From: Corynebacterium sputi DSM 45148
GTDB lineage: Bacteria; Actinomycetota; Actinomycetes; Mycobacteriales; Mycobacteriaceae
Reading direction: 5' to 3'
DNA: 64,000 bases
Assembly (NCBI RefSeq): GCF_000427865.1
Contig: NZ_ATYV01000018.1
Span: 1-64,000, forward strand
Shown here: positions 27,276-35,545 of the stretch, in pieces
Numbering within the stretch: the first letter of the stretch is position 1
Layout of the letters: every line of letters begins with the position of its first letter
Notes under the pieces: generated by a model
Told to the model about the DNA's origin: nothing
Seen by the model: the letters and a program-made list of their open reading frames with translations, nothing else
Databases searched by the model: none
Translations under genes and position numbers: made by a program

Positions 27276-29423
27276 ATGGAGTCACCCTCCGCCGATACCC
27301 GGTTCACCGGATACCGACGGGACCTCGACGGACTTCGCGGAATCGCCATCGCTTTCGTCGTTTTGTTCCACGTCTTTGTCGACCGGGTGTCCGGCGGCGT
27401 TGACGTCTTCCTCCTGCTATCCGGCTTCTTCTTCCTGGGCTCCCAGGTCCGGAATGCGGAAAATCCCGACCGCTCCATCAATCCGTGGTGGTCCCTGTGG
27501 CGCACCGCCCGGCGCTTGCTCCCTGCTCTGCTCATCGTCATCGGGGCAGTGCTTTTCGCCATGAAACGCATCCCGGCCTTGGAGTCCGGCGAGCTCATCG
27601 ACCAGCTCCGCGCCTCGGTGCTCTACTACCAAAACTGGATGCTGATCACGCTCGATCAGGACTACAACGCTGCATCCGCAGATGTCTCCCCCCTGCAGCA
27701 CCTCTGGTCAATGTCGGTGCAGGGGCAGTTCTATTTGATGGCGATCCTCACAATCTCCGTCATCGCACTTCTGTCCCGTTCAACCGGTCGGGGCTCAAAG
27801 TTCCTTCGCCGGATGATGACGTTGATCCTGGCGACCGTCACGCTTCTGTCCTTCTTGTACGCCATGTGGCTACACAGCGTCGACCAGCCGGTGAACTACT
27901 ACTCCACCTGGTCGAGGCTTTGGGAGCTCACTCTCGGTGGACTGATCATGGTGATCGCCGCACGCATCACTGTGCCGCGGTGGGTACCTCGCGGCATTCT
28001 GGCCTTCATCGGCCTGGCATTGATTCTTTCCACCGGCTTCCTCATGGACGGCGCTGCCCACTTCCCAGGTCCCATGACTTTGTGGCCGCTAACCGGCGCC
28101 GCATTGGTCATCCTGGCCGGCGGTGGAGCCGACATCACTACCCGGATCCTGTCCAGCCGACTAATGACCTGGTTCGGAGACATCGCCTACGCCCTATACC
28201 TGTGGCACTGGCCGATCCTGATCATTTCGCTCATCGCCCTGGACTTGGACCGCGTGACGGTTCCGCTTGGCACGACCGTCATCGCGGTTTCGGTGTTGCT
28301 TGCCTGGGTCACTCACCGGTTCGTCGAGCGTCCTCTGATGGCCAAGACCACTCGCCCCCGCACCGACGACACGCCGGTTCGTGATGCTCTGCGCAGCTTC
28401 TTCTCTTCCCCGGCTCCGTGGCTGCGCGCAATTGCGGCCGTCGCGCTTCTTGCGGTCGCCGGCGCAGCGTTGATCCAGACTCCGTTGCAAAACCGTCAGA
28501 TTGACGCCGCCCGAGACGATCACTTGGACCCGGAGATCTACCCCGGCGCTTTGGCCGTCACAGACGACTACCCCGTTCCCGAGGACACTCCAGCCCAGCC
28601 AAATCCCGAGCTCATCGGTAACCTGTACCCACTGGTCGGCTACCACGGCTGTGTCTCCATGAAAGATGAACCAGACGACCTCGTCGTAGACACCAAACGA
28701 AACCTCGACGACTCGCTGTGTATGTATGGCGATCCAGAAGGCGACAAGACCATGGTCTTGGTCGGCGGCTCACACAGTGAGCAGTGGTTCTCACCCCTGC
28801 ACCATGCGGCAGAGCAAGGCGGCTACCAAATGCTGACGCTTCTGCGGCAGGGTTGCGCGGCAACCTTCCAGGAGTCCCCTGACTTCGACGGACTATGTGC
28901 TCCTTGGGGACAGGCAGCCGCCGAGTACATCCTCGACCTCGACCCGGATCTAGTCGTCACCACGGGAACCCGCCCCGGCACTGAGCCGGGCAACCTCATC
29001 GACTACACCCCAGACGGATACGTCGACTTCTGGGACGAGATGCTCGGCAACGACATCCCAGTCCTCGCTATCCGTGACACTCCGTGGCCGTACAACTCCG
29101 ACGACGTCTTGTTCGAACCCACCGACTGCTACGTCCGCACACACGGTGACGAAGAGGCATGCGACATCGACCGTGATCGCGTTATGGCACCGGAGAACGA
29201 ATCCGAGGCGATTCTTGAGCCCTACGACGATGCCTACACCCTAGACTTCACTGATTTCCTATGCGATGAGGAAAAGTGCCCTGCGGTGATCGGTAACGTG
29301 TACGTCTACCGGGACGAGAGCCACTTAAGTGACGCCATCGCCAGGAGCTTCACTCTGGAGATGCTCAGGCAGCTCCTCCCCATCTTGGATGAGGTCCGCG
29401 AACGCGCCGACACCAGCGGCTGA
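27276..29423 (+). CDS. Membrane acyltransferase with SGNH domain (copy 1)
   Basis: A 715-aa OafA/YrhL-type protein likely to O-acylate an extracytoplasmic glycan or glycolipid. The N-terminal acyltransferase-3 domain (about 10-360, ten membrane helices) carries RDLDGLRGIAIAF and the key His32 followed by SGGVDVFLLLSGFF. A further helix near 385-400 leads to an exported SGNH-like domain with GGSHSEQW at 497-504 and the DESH motif (Asp680, His683). The first block is GGSH rather than the common GDSH. AAAGGAGG lies 7 nt before the ATG. It is followed by a close paralogue 64 nt downstream. The acceptor is unknown. Confidence 0.88.
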   Translation: MESPSADTRFTGYRRDLDGLRGIAIAFVVLFHVFVDRVSGGVDVFLLLSGFFFLGSQVRNAENPDRSINPWWSLWRTARRLLPALLIVIGAVLFAMKRIPALESGELIDQLRASVLYYQNWMLITLDQDYNAASADVSPLQHLWSMSVQGQFYLMAILTISVIALLSRSTGRGSKFLRRMMTLILATVTLLSFLYAMWLHSVDQPVNYYSTWSRLWELTLGGLIMVIAARITVPRWVPRGILAFIGLALILSTGFLMDGAAHFPGPMTLWPLTGAALVILAGGGADITTRILSSRLMTWFGDIAYALYLWHWPILIISLIALDLDRVTVPLGTTVIAVSVLLAWVTHRFVERPLMAKTTRPRTDDTPVRDALRSFFSSPAPWLRAIAAVALLAVAGAALIQTPLQNRQIDAARDDHLDPEIYPGALAVTDDYPVPEDTPAQPNPELIGNLYPLVGYHGCVSMKDEPDDLVVDTKRNLDDSLCMYGDPEGDKTMVLVGGSHSEQWFSPLHHAAEQGGYQMLTLLRQGCAATFQESPDFDGLCAPWGQAAAEYILDLDPDLVVTTGTRPGTEPGNLIDYTPDGYVDFWDEMLGNDIPVLAIRDTPWPYNSDDVLFEPTDCYVRTHGDEEACDIDRDRVMAPENESEAILEPYDDAYTLDFTDFLCDEEKCPAVIGNVYVYRDESHLSDAIARSFTLEMLRQLLPILDEVRERADTSG

Positions 29424-29487
29424 GACCAGAAATCCCCTAACCATCCCCCGGCAGGCTGCCCTGTCCCGATCACGTGAAGGACCGTAG

Positions 29488-31641
29488 ATGACGCCACCCA
29501 AGGAGGACCGGACTGCACCGAACACCTCCGGCTATCGGCGGGATCTGGATGGCCTTCGGGGCATCGCTATCGCTTTCGTCGTCATCTTTCACGTGTTCGT
29601 CAATCGCGTCTCCGGTGGCGTCGACGTGTTCCTTCTGTTGTCTGGGTTTTTCTTCTTGGGATCGCAGTTGCGCAATGCTGAGCGCCCAGAACAGTCGATC
29701 AACCCATGGTGGTCGATCTGGCGGACGCTGCGACGATTGCTGCCGTCACTGCTGCTCGTGGTGGGCACCGTGCTGCTGGCGTACGCGGTGCTCCCTGCGT
29801 TCCGATCGCTGGACTTGATCCGACAGATCCCAGCATCAGTGTTGTACTACCAAAACTGGATGCTGATTGATCAGAAGCAGGACTACAACGCGGCGTCTGC
29901 AGATGTTTCTCCCTTGCAGCACCTGTGGTCGATGTCCGTCCAGGGTCAGTTCTATCTGGGCGCGATCTTGCTGATCTGCTTCATCGCTTTATTGACGAGA
30001 ACCGCCAAAGCACGCCCCGGTGCGATCCGCAGGATCATGATGGTAGTGCTCGCGCTGATCACAGCAGCCTCATTCCTATACGCGATTCATCTGCATGAGA
30101 CTGACCAAGCACTGAACTACTACTCCACGTTCAGCCGATTGTGGGAGCTGACCCTCGGCGGAGTGCTGGCCCTAGCGATCACTCGGATCCGGATGCCTCA
30201 GTGGTTGCCCCGCGGCGTGTTGACCATGGTCGGGCTGGTGATGATTCTCTCTACCGGATTCATCATTGACGGCTCTATGTTCTTCCCTGGACCGGCGACT
30301 CTCTGGCCTTTGATCGGAGCCGCTCTGGTGGTCATCGCTGGCGGCGGTTCCGATCTGACCACGCGTTTGTTGTCGAGCCGACCGATGGTGTGGCTCGGTG
30401 ACATCGCCTATTCGCTGTACCTGTGGCATTGGCCGATCCTGATCATCACAATGTTCGTGCTCAACCGGTATCAGGTCGGACTGCGACTGGGCATCGCAGT
30501 AATTGTGATGTCCCTGGCACTGGCGTGGCTAACCCACCGGTACGTGGAGAAGCCCCTCAGCCAGCACAGCCGTCGCCCGAAAGTTGATTCCGCTCCAGTT
30601 GCGGAAGCCGTTGACAATCTTCGAAACTCCAGCACTGCCCGGGCGCGCGCCGCGGCGGCTGCTGGGTTGAGCCTGCTCATGGTGATCTGCATATTCGCGG
30701 ATACGCAGCGTTACTCAGCCCTAGAAACCGCTCGCTACACCGACCTAGATCCGGATGTCTACCCCGGAGCTCGTTCGGTTACCGAAGGCGCAGTTGTACC
30801 CGAAGGAATCTCCCCGGAGCCTTCCGCTGAATTTGCGACCCGGATGCTTCCGGCTACCGCATACGACGGTTGCATCGCGCTCTCCACTGAGGACCCGACA
30901 TACATCGAGGACCGCAAGCACCTCCGTCCGGGCGACGGAGTAGAGCCGGACATGTGCTACTACGGGGATGTCGACGCAGACAAAACCATTGTTTTAGTCG
31001 GAGGTTCTCACAGCGAGCAGTGGTTCGTGCCGCTGGACACCATCGCCCGTGAACAGGGCTACCGACTCTTCGTTATGTTGCGCCAGGGTTGTCCCGCAAC
31101 GTTATTGCCTGTTCTCGGTGTGAACGAGAATTGCGACGCTTGGGGCCGCGCCGCAGCAGACTACATCGTAGATCTCGACCCAGAGATGATCGTGACCACC
31201 GGCACCCGGCCTGGCTCAGAGCGAACGGACTACACCCCCGAGGGGTACGTGGAATTCTGGGATCAGATGCTGCAGAACGATATTTCGGTTGCCACGATTC
31301 GGGACAACCCGTGGCCATACGACGATGAGGGGCGCCTCTTCGACCCGGTGTCCTGCTACGCGCGATTAAAAGATGTTGAAGCCTGTGGAGTCGAGCGTGA
31401 CTGGGTGATGTCCCCCATTGATGACGCCGCTCAGGTGCTCGACGGTGTCCCTGACACCCTCACCATCGATTTCACCGACATCCTGTGTCCGGACGGGTTC
31501 TGCCCGCCGGTCCTTGGCAATATCTACGTCTGGCGCGATGACAACCATCTCACCGACTTGATCGCTCGCACCCTCACCGACGAGATGCGCGTCCAATTGG
31601 CACCGTTCCTGGAAGAGCTAACGGCACGCCGGGAGGGCTAG
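29488..31641 (+). CDS. Membrane acyltransferase with SGNH domain (copy 2)
   Basis: A 717-aa tandem paralogue of the preceding gene with the same layout. Acyltransferase-3 domain with His35 and SGGVDVFLLLSGFF; a helix near 385-405; then an exported SGNH-like domain with GGSHSEQW (505-512) and WRDDNH (Asp684, His687). Long stretches are near identical to copy 1 (VLYYQNWMLI, QDYNAASADVSPLQHLWSMS), whereas the linker and exported domain differ more. GAAGG lies 7 nt before the ATG. It is probably co-transcribed with copy 1; the pair may use different acceptors. Confidence 0.88.
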   Translation: MTPPKEDRTAPNTSGYRRDLDGLRGIAIAFVVIFHVFVNRVSGGVDVFLLLSGFFFLGSQLRNAERPEQSINPWWSIWRTLRRLLPSLLLVVGTVLLAYAVLPAFRSLDLIRQIPASVLYYQNWMLIDQKQDYNAASADVSPLQHLWSMSVQGQFYLGAILLICFIALLTRTAKARPGAIRRIMMVVLALITAASFLYAIHLHETDQALNYYSTFSRLWELTLGGVLALAITRIRMPQWLPRGVLTMVGLVMILSTGFIIDGSMFFPGPATLWPLIGAALVVIAGGGSDLTTRLLSSRPMVWLGDIAYSLYLWHWPILIITMFVLNRYQVGLRLGIAVIVMSLALAWLTHRYVEKPLSQHSRRPKVDSAPVAEAVDNLRNSSTARARAAAAAGLSLLMVICIFADTQRYSALETARYTDLDPDVYPGARSVTEGAVVPEGISPEPSAEFATRMLPATAYDGCIALSTEDPTYIEDRKHLRPGDGVEPDMCYYGDVDADKTIVLVGGSHSEQWFVPLDTIAREQGYRLFVMLRQGCPATLLPVLGVNENCDAWGRAAADYIVDLDPEMIVTTGTRPGSERTDYTPEGYVEFWDQMLQNDISVATIRDNPWPYDDEGRLFDPVSCYARLKDVEACGVERDWVMSPIDDAAQVLDGVPDTLTIDFTDILCPDGFCPPVLGNIYVWRDDNHLTDLIARTLTDEMRVQLAPFLEELTARREG

Positions 31642-31649
31642 CAAAACTC

Positions 31650-31662
31650 GCTTCCCGACGTC
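31650..31662 (-). repeat. GACGTCG-GG-AAGC word (intergenic)
   Basis: Full match in the gap after the second acyltransferase. On the minus strand it reads GGGGGACGTCGGGAAGCGAG. Confidence 0.7.
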
Positions 31663-31670
31663 CCCCGCAC

Positions 31671-31705
31671 CACAGAACCCCGATCCTAAGGATCGGGGTT
31701 CTGCT
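31671..31705. terminator. Bidirectional terminator, acyltransferase/ffh
   Basis: Arms CACAGAACCCCGATCC and GGATCGGGGTTCTGCTGTG (one unpaired base) around TAA. It serves the two converging transcripts. Confidence 0.75.
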
Positions 31706-31730
31706 GTGAGGTGGGAAGAAAAGCCTCCGG

Positions 31731-33362
31731 CTACTTCTTTCCCTTGCCCTTGTTGCCGAAGTCCAAGTCCGACAGATCGAGGCCTTCCATGCCAGGGGGC
31801 ATTTTGCCGCCCATCTGCTTCTGGATCTCGGCCATGTCAGGCATTCCAGCTCCGCCCATTCCAGGCATACCCGGCATTCCACCGGGCATCCCGGGCATTC
31901 CCGGCATGCCGCCGCCACCGCGCATGCTCTTCGGCGGCGTCGGGCCCCTGCCCTTACCCTTCTTGCCCTTCTTGCCCTTGCGGGCGTTCTTCTTGTTGCT
32001 GGGGCGTCGGTTGCCACCGGGCATACCGAACTGTCCCGCCATCTGGTTCATCATCTTGCGAGCCTCGTAGAAGCGCTCAACCAACTGATTCACGTCAGTG
32101 ACGGTGACACCGGAGCCGGCGGCGATGCGCTTGCGTCGGGAAGCGTTGAGGATCTTCGGATCTTCGCGCTCAGCGGGGGTCATACCGCGGATGATGGCCT
32201 GGACACGGTCGAGGTGCTTCTCGTCCACCATGTCGGCCATGCCTGCCATCTGGGAGCCACCCGGCAGCATCTTGAGAATGTTGCCCACCGGACCCATCCG
32301 GCGAATCATGAGCATTTGGTCGAGGAAGTCCTCCAGGGTCAATTCCCCGGAGGTCATCTTCTGGGCGGTCAGCTCGGCCTGTTCTTGGTCGAAGTGCTGC
32401 TCAGCCTGCTCGATGAGGGACAGCATGTCGCCCATCCCAAGGATGCGGCTGGCCATGCGCTCGGGGTGGAAGACGTCGAAGTCCTCAAGCTTCTCACCGG
32501 TGGAGGCGAACATGATCGGCTTGCCGGTGACCTCACGGATCGATAGTGCGGCACCACCACGGGCATCGCCGTCGAGCTTGGTGAGCACGACACCGGTGAA
32601 GTCAACGCCATCGCGGAAGGCCTCGGCGGTCTGGACAGCATCCTGACCGATCATGGAGTCGATGACGAAGAGGACCTCGTCCGGGTTCACCGCGTCGCGG
32701 ATATCAGAGGCCTGCTGCATCAGCACCGAGTCGATACCGAGGCGGCCGGCCGTATCCACAATCACGACGTCGTACTGATTGTCCTTGGCGTACTCGATGC
32801 CACTCTGAGCGACCTCGACCGGGTTGCCATGGCTGGTTCCCATCTCGTGGTCGTGGGAGTCCATGGCGGTACCGGGATCCGGAGCGAAGCAGGGCACGCC
32901 GGCGCGCTCACCGACGATCTGAAGCTGCTGCACGGCGCCGGGGCGCTGCAGGTCACAGGCGATAAGGAGCGGTGTGTGCCCGTCCTTCGCCAGGTGCTTG
33001 GCCAGCTTTCCGGCGAGGGTGGTTTTACCTGCACCCTGAAGACCGGCGAGCATGATCACCGTCGGGGGCTTCTTTGCGAAGGTCAGACGTCGGGTCTCAC
33101 CACCGAGGATCTGGACCAGTTCCTCGTTAACGATCTTGACGACCTGCTGCGCCGGGTTCAGGGCCTGGGAGACCTCCGAACCGGTCGCACGCTCCTTCAC
33201 CTTCTTAATGAAGGCCCGGACCACCGGCAGGGAGACGTCAGCCTCCAGCAGCGCCAGCCGGATCTCGCGGGCGGTGGCGTTGATGTCGGCGTCGCTGAGC
33301 CTGCCCTTGCCACGCAGATCCTTCAGCGCACCTGACAGCCGGTCTGACAGTGATTCGAACAC
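31731..33362 (-). CDS. ffh: Signal recognition particle GTPase Ffh
   Basis: Binds signal sequences and 4.5S RNA and docks with FtsY to target membrane proteins. The 543-aa product has N, G and M domains: G1 GLQGAGKTTLAGKLA, DTAGRLGID, TKLDGDARGGAALS, and the M domain with the RNA-binding SGVTVTDVNQLVERF. After the M domain comes a Gly-Met-Pro-rich tail with repeated GMPGMPG units ending in basic GKGKK. The GTG start has GGGAG upstream. One core copy of the repeated word lies in the gene. Confidence 0.96.
   Translation of the reverse strand: MFESLSDRLSGALKDLRGKGRLSDADINATAREIRLALLEADVSLPVVRAFIKKVKERATGSEVSQALNPAQQVVKIVNEELVQILGGETRRLTFAKKPPTVIMLAGLQGAGKTTLAGKLAKHLAKDGHTPLLIACDLQRPGAVQQLQIVGERAGVPCFAPDPGTAMDSHDHEMGTSHGNPVEVAQSGIEYAKDNQYDVVIVDTAGRLGIDSVLMQQASDIRDAVNPDEVLFVIDSMIGQDAVQTAEAFRDGVDFTGVVLTKLDGDARGGAALSIREVTGKPIMFASTGEKLEDFDVFHPERMASRILGMGDMLSLIEQAEQHFDQEQAELTAQKMTSGELTLEDFLDQMLMIRRMGPVGNILKMLPGGSQMAGMADMVDEKHLDRVQAIIRGMTPAEREDPKILNASRRKRIAAGSGVTVTDVNQLVERFYEARKMMNQMAGQFGMPGGNRRPSNKKNARKGKKGKKGKGRGPTPPKSMRGGGGMPGMPGMPGGMPGMPGMGGAGMPDMAEIQKQMGGKMPPGMEGLDLSDLDFGNKGKGKK
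32132..32144 (+). repeat. CGTCG-GG-AAGC core word (inside ffh)
   Basis: Core match (TGCGTCGGGAAGC). Confidence 0.5.
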
Positions 33363-33410
33363 GTGTCTGATACTCCCTGCATCTCGACGTTGTAACCGTT
33401 AACCCCAACA

Positions 33411-33456
33411 CCATACCCACGTGGCTACGTTGAATCACGTTGCCACGTGGGTATGG
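33411..33456. repeat. 15-bp perfect inverted repeat between glnK and ffh
   Basis: Arms CCATACCCACGTGGC (33411-33425) and GCCACGTGGGTATGG (33442-33456) with a 16-nt centre containing ACGT-TGAATC-ACGT. No T run follows on either strand, so it is not a standard terminator. It occupies the place where glnD lies in C. glutamicum. Confidence 0.65.
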
Positions 33457-33481
33457 GTCAGAGGGTCAGTCTATGGTGCTT

Positions 33482-33820
33482 TTACAGGGCGACGTCGTCG
33501 CGCTCTCCGGTGCGCACTCGGACAATCTTGTCGACGGTGGTGACCCACGCCTTGCCGTCTCCGATGCCCCCGGTCCAGGCGGCGTCGACCAGTGTGTCGA
33601 GGGCCTTGTCCGCGTCGACGTCGTTGGCGAGGATTTCAATCTTGAGCTTGTCGACGAATTCGACGACATACTCCTCACCTCGATACACCTCCACAGATCC
33701 TTCCTGGCGCCCGTACCCGCGGACCTCGCCGACGGTCATACCGTGGATGCCGATGGCACGCAGTGCCTTCTTAATCCGCGGAAGGGTCTCCGGGTTCACA
33801 ACTGCGGTGATTAACTTCAT
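33482..33820 (-). CDS. glnK: PII signal transduction protein GlnK
   Basis: Trimeric nitrogen sensor that binds ATP/ADP and 2-oxoglutarate and blocks the ammonium channel. The 112-aa product has the complete PII pattern: MKLITAVVNPETLPRIKKAL, the T-loop GEVRGYGRQEGSVEVYRGEEY with Tyr46 and Tyr51 (the modified residue in corynebacterial and enterobacterial proteins), and the C-terminal WTGGIGDGKAWVT. Its start overlaps the amtB stop by 4 nt. In C. glutamicum the next gene is glnD, the modifying enzyme; here an inverted repeat and ffh follow instead. Confidence 0.95.
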   Translation of the reverse strand: MKLITAVVNPETLPRIKKALRAIGIHGMTVGEVRGYGRQEGSVEVYRGEEYVVEFVDKLKIEILANDVDADKALDTLVDAAWTGGIGDGKAWVTTVDKIVRVRTGERDDVAL

Positions 33821-35256
33821 GACTGGTCCTTTCCTGCGGTGACTGCCTCGTTCATGGCCACGTGTGCCGAACGCAGGGTCGGTGCGGGGATACGGGTATC
33901 CGGGGCGTAGGCAGATTCGCCGTGCTCGGTGGTGTCGATACCCAGCTCCTCTTGATCCTCGGAGATCCTCCAACCCATGGTCTTCTTCAGAGCCATGGCG
34001 ATGATCAGGGTGATTACACCGGCGAAGACCAGCGCGAAGACGGCGATGACGATCTGGACAACCAACAGCTTAAATCCGTCGACTCCACCACCGGTGAGAA
34101 GGCCGGTGTCAGTAGCCAGCAGGCCAATACCGACGGTGCCCCACAGGCCTGCCACCAGGTGGACGCCCACAACATCGAGAGAATCGTCGTAGTTAAACCG
34201 TCGCTTCAGCTCGACACCGAGGCAGGCGAGGCCGCCACCGACACCACCAAGGGCAATTGCAGTGACCGGGGTGAGGTCACCAGCAGCCGGGGTTACCGCG
34301 ACCAGTCCGGCAACAACGCCGGAGGCGGCACCGAGGGAGGTGGCACGGCCGTCCCGCAGACGCTCGACCAGCAACCAGACCAGGACTGCCGAGCAGGTTG
34401 CGACGGTGGTGTTAACCCACGCCAGGCCAGCCAGACCATCGGCGGCGAGTGAGGAACCGCCGTTAAATCCGAACCAGCCGAACCACAGCAGTGCTGCGCC
34501 GATCATGACCAGCGGCAGGTTGTGCGGGCGGTGTGCGGCGGTGTCGAAGGTGCGGGACTTTCCGACGATCAGTGCCAAGACCAGCGCCGCAATACCGGCG
34601 TTGATGTGGACCACGGTGCCGCCGGCGAAGTCGATCGGTGCGATGTTCGCGACAATTTCACCGTCAACCTCGGAGGATCCGAACATCCATGCGGCCAGGG
34701 AGTTCTCGCCCTCGCCTAAGATGCCGCCGCCCCACACCATGTGTGCCAGCGGGAAATAAGAGAAGGTTGCCCACAGACCGGTGAATACCAGCCAAGTGGA
34801 GAACTTCACGCGTCCGGCGATCGCACCGGAGACGATGGCCGTGGAGATGATCGCGAAGGTCATCTGGAACCCGATGTCCACGATCTGCGGGTAAGTGCCG
34901 GCGAGAACGTATTCACCGTCGGCGTCGAGGATCTGGTCCTTCAGTCCGAACGCGGTGAACGGGTTGTCAAAAATTCCGCCGATGCTGTTGCCGGAGTAGG
35001 ACATAGACCAGCCCCAGAGGACGTAGATAATGCCCACGACGGCCATTGCGCCGAAAGACATCATCATCATGTTCAGCACTCCGCGACGGCCGGTCATGCC
35101 GCCGTAGAAGAAGGCCAGGCCTGGGGTCATCAGCAGCACCAGGGATGCGGCCATCAGCATCCAGGCGGTATCACCGGCGCTGAAGATCTCAGCGGCGGCG
35201 GGGAATGAGGGGTCGACGCTGGCGAGTGCCAGACCGTTGGCGGAATCCGGTGGCAT
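33817..35256 (-). CDS. amtB: Ammonium transporter AmtB
   Basis: Trimeric ammonium channel. The 479-aa product has eleven membrane helices and the family signature DFAGGTVVHINAGIAALVLAL, which carries the Asp and first pore His of the family. The second pore His lies in VVGVHLVAGLWGTVGIG. A hydrophilic C-terminal tail of about 50 residues follows. GAAGGAG lies before the ATG. It is translationally coupled to glnK. I looked for a C. glutamicum-type AmtR box upstream (CTAT-N6-ATAG) and found none. Confidence 0.95.
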   Translation of the reverse strand: MPPDSANGLALASVDPSFPAAAEIFSAGDTAWMLMAASLVLLMTPGLAFFYGGMTGRRGVLNMMMMSFGAMAVVGIIYVLWGWSMSYSGNSIGGIFDNPFTAFGLKDQILDADGEYVLAGTYPQIVDIGFQMTFAIISTAIVSGAIAGRVKFSTWLVFTGLWATFSYFPLAHMVWGGGILGEGENSLAAWMFGSSEVDGEIVANIAPIDFAGGTVVHINAGIAALVLALIVGKSRTFDTAAHRPHNLPLVMIGAALLWFGWFGFNGGSSLAADGLAGLAWVNTTVATCSAVLVWLLVERLRDGRATSLGAASGVVAGLVAVTPAAGDLTPVTAIALGGVGGGLACLGVELKRRFNYDDSLDVVGVHLVAGLWGTVGIGLLATDTGLLTGGGVDGFKLLVVQIVIAVFALVFAGVITLIIAMALKKTMGWRISEDQEELGIDTTEHGESAYAPDTRIPAPTLRSAHVAMNEAVTAGKDQS

Positions 35257-35490
35257 TCCGGTGCTCCTTCACAGAGGTCCAATAGGTACAAGGAGAAGAT
35301 TCGCAACCCGATGTTTCTCACTGACCTGCCGCGCGGTAACGACTGGGTAAACCCTCTCAGCTGCCTCGTTTCAGCCGCATTTCGCGGCTGTTCGACGGCA
35401 TTTATGTGCCTTTGGAAAGTACTCAGCTTCATCCTTCTCCGCTTTACGACGTCCCCTTCCCCATTCACCTCTACCGCCACAATGGACTGC
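35257..35490. other. amtB upstream region
   Basis: About 235 nt without a gene, between the ftsY terminator and amtB. It should hold the amtB promoter, but I see no clear -10/-35 pair and no AmtR-type operator. One copy of the repeated word lies at 35441. Confidence 0.5.
35441..35453 (-). repeat. GACGTCG-TA-AAGC word (intergenic)
   Basis: Full match, upstream of amtB. On the minus strand it reads GGGGACGTCGTAAAGCGG. Confidence 0.7.
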
Positions 35491-35527
35491 AAAAGGCCCG
35501 CCCGTGGGTTTTTCCCACGGGCGGGCC
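35491..35527 (-). terminator. Terminator after ftsY
   Basis: Arms AGGCCCGCCCGTGGG and CCCACGGGCGGGCCT around TTTTT, followed on the minus strand by TTTT. Confidence 0.85.
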
Positions 35528-35545
35528 TGAGCGCTGAGTCTGGGT

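Noticed and set aside
35257-35490. AmtR operator before amtB
   Set aside because: No CTAT-N6-ATAG-like match on either strand.
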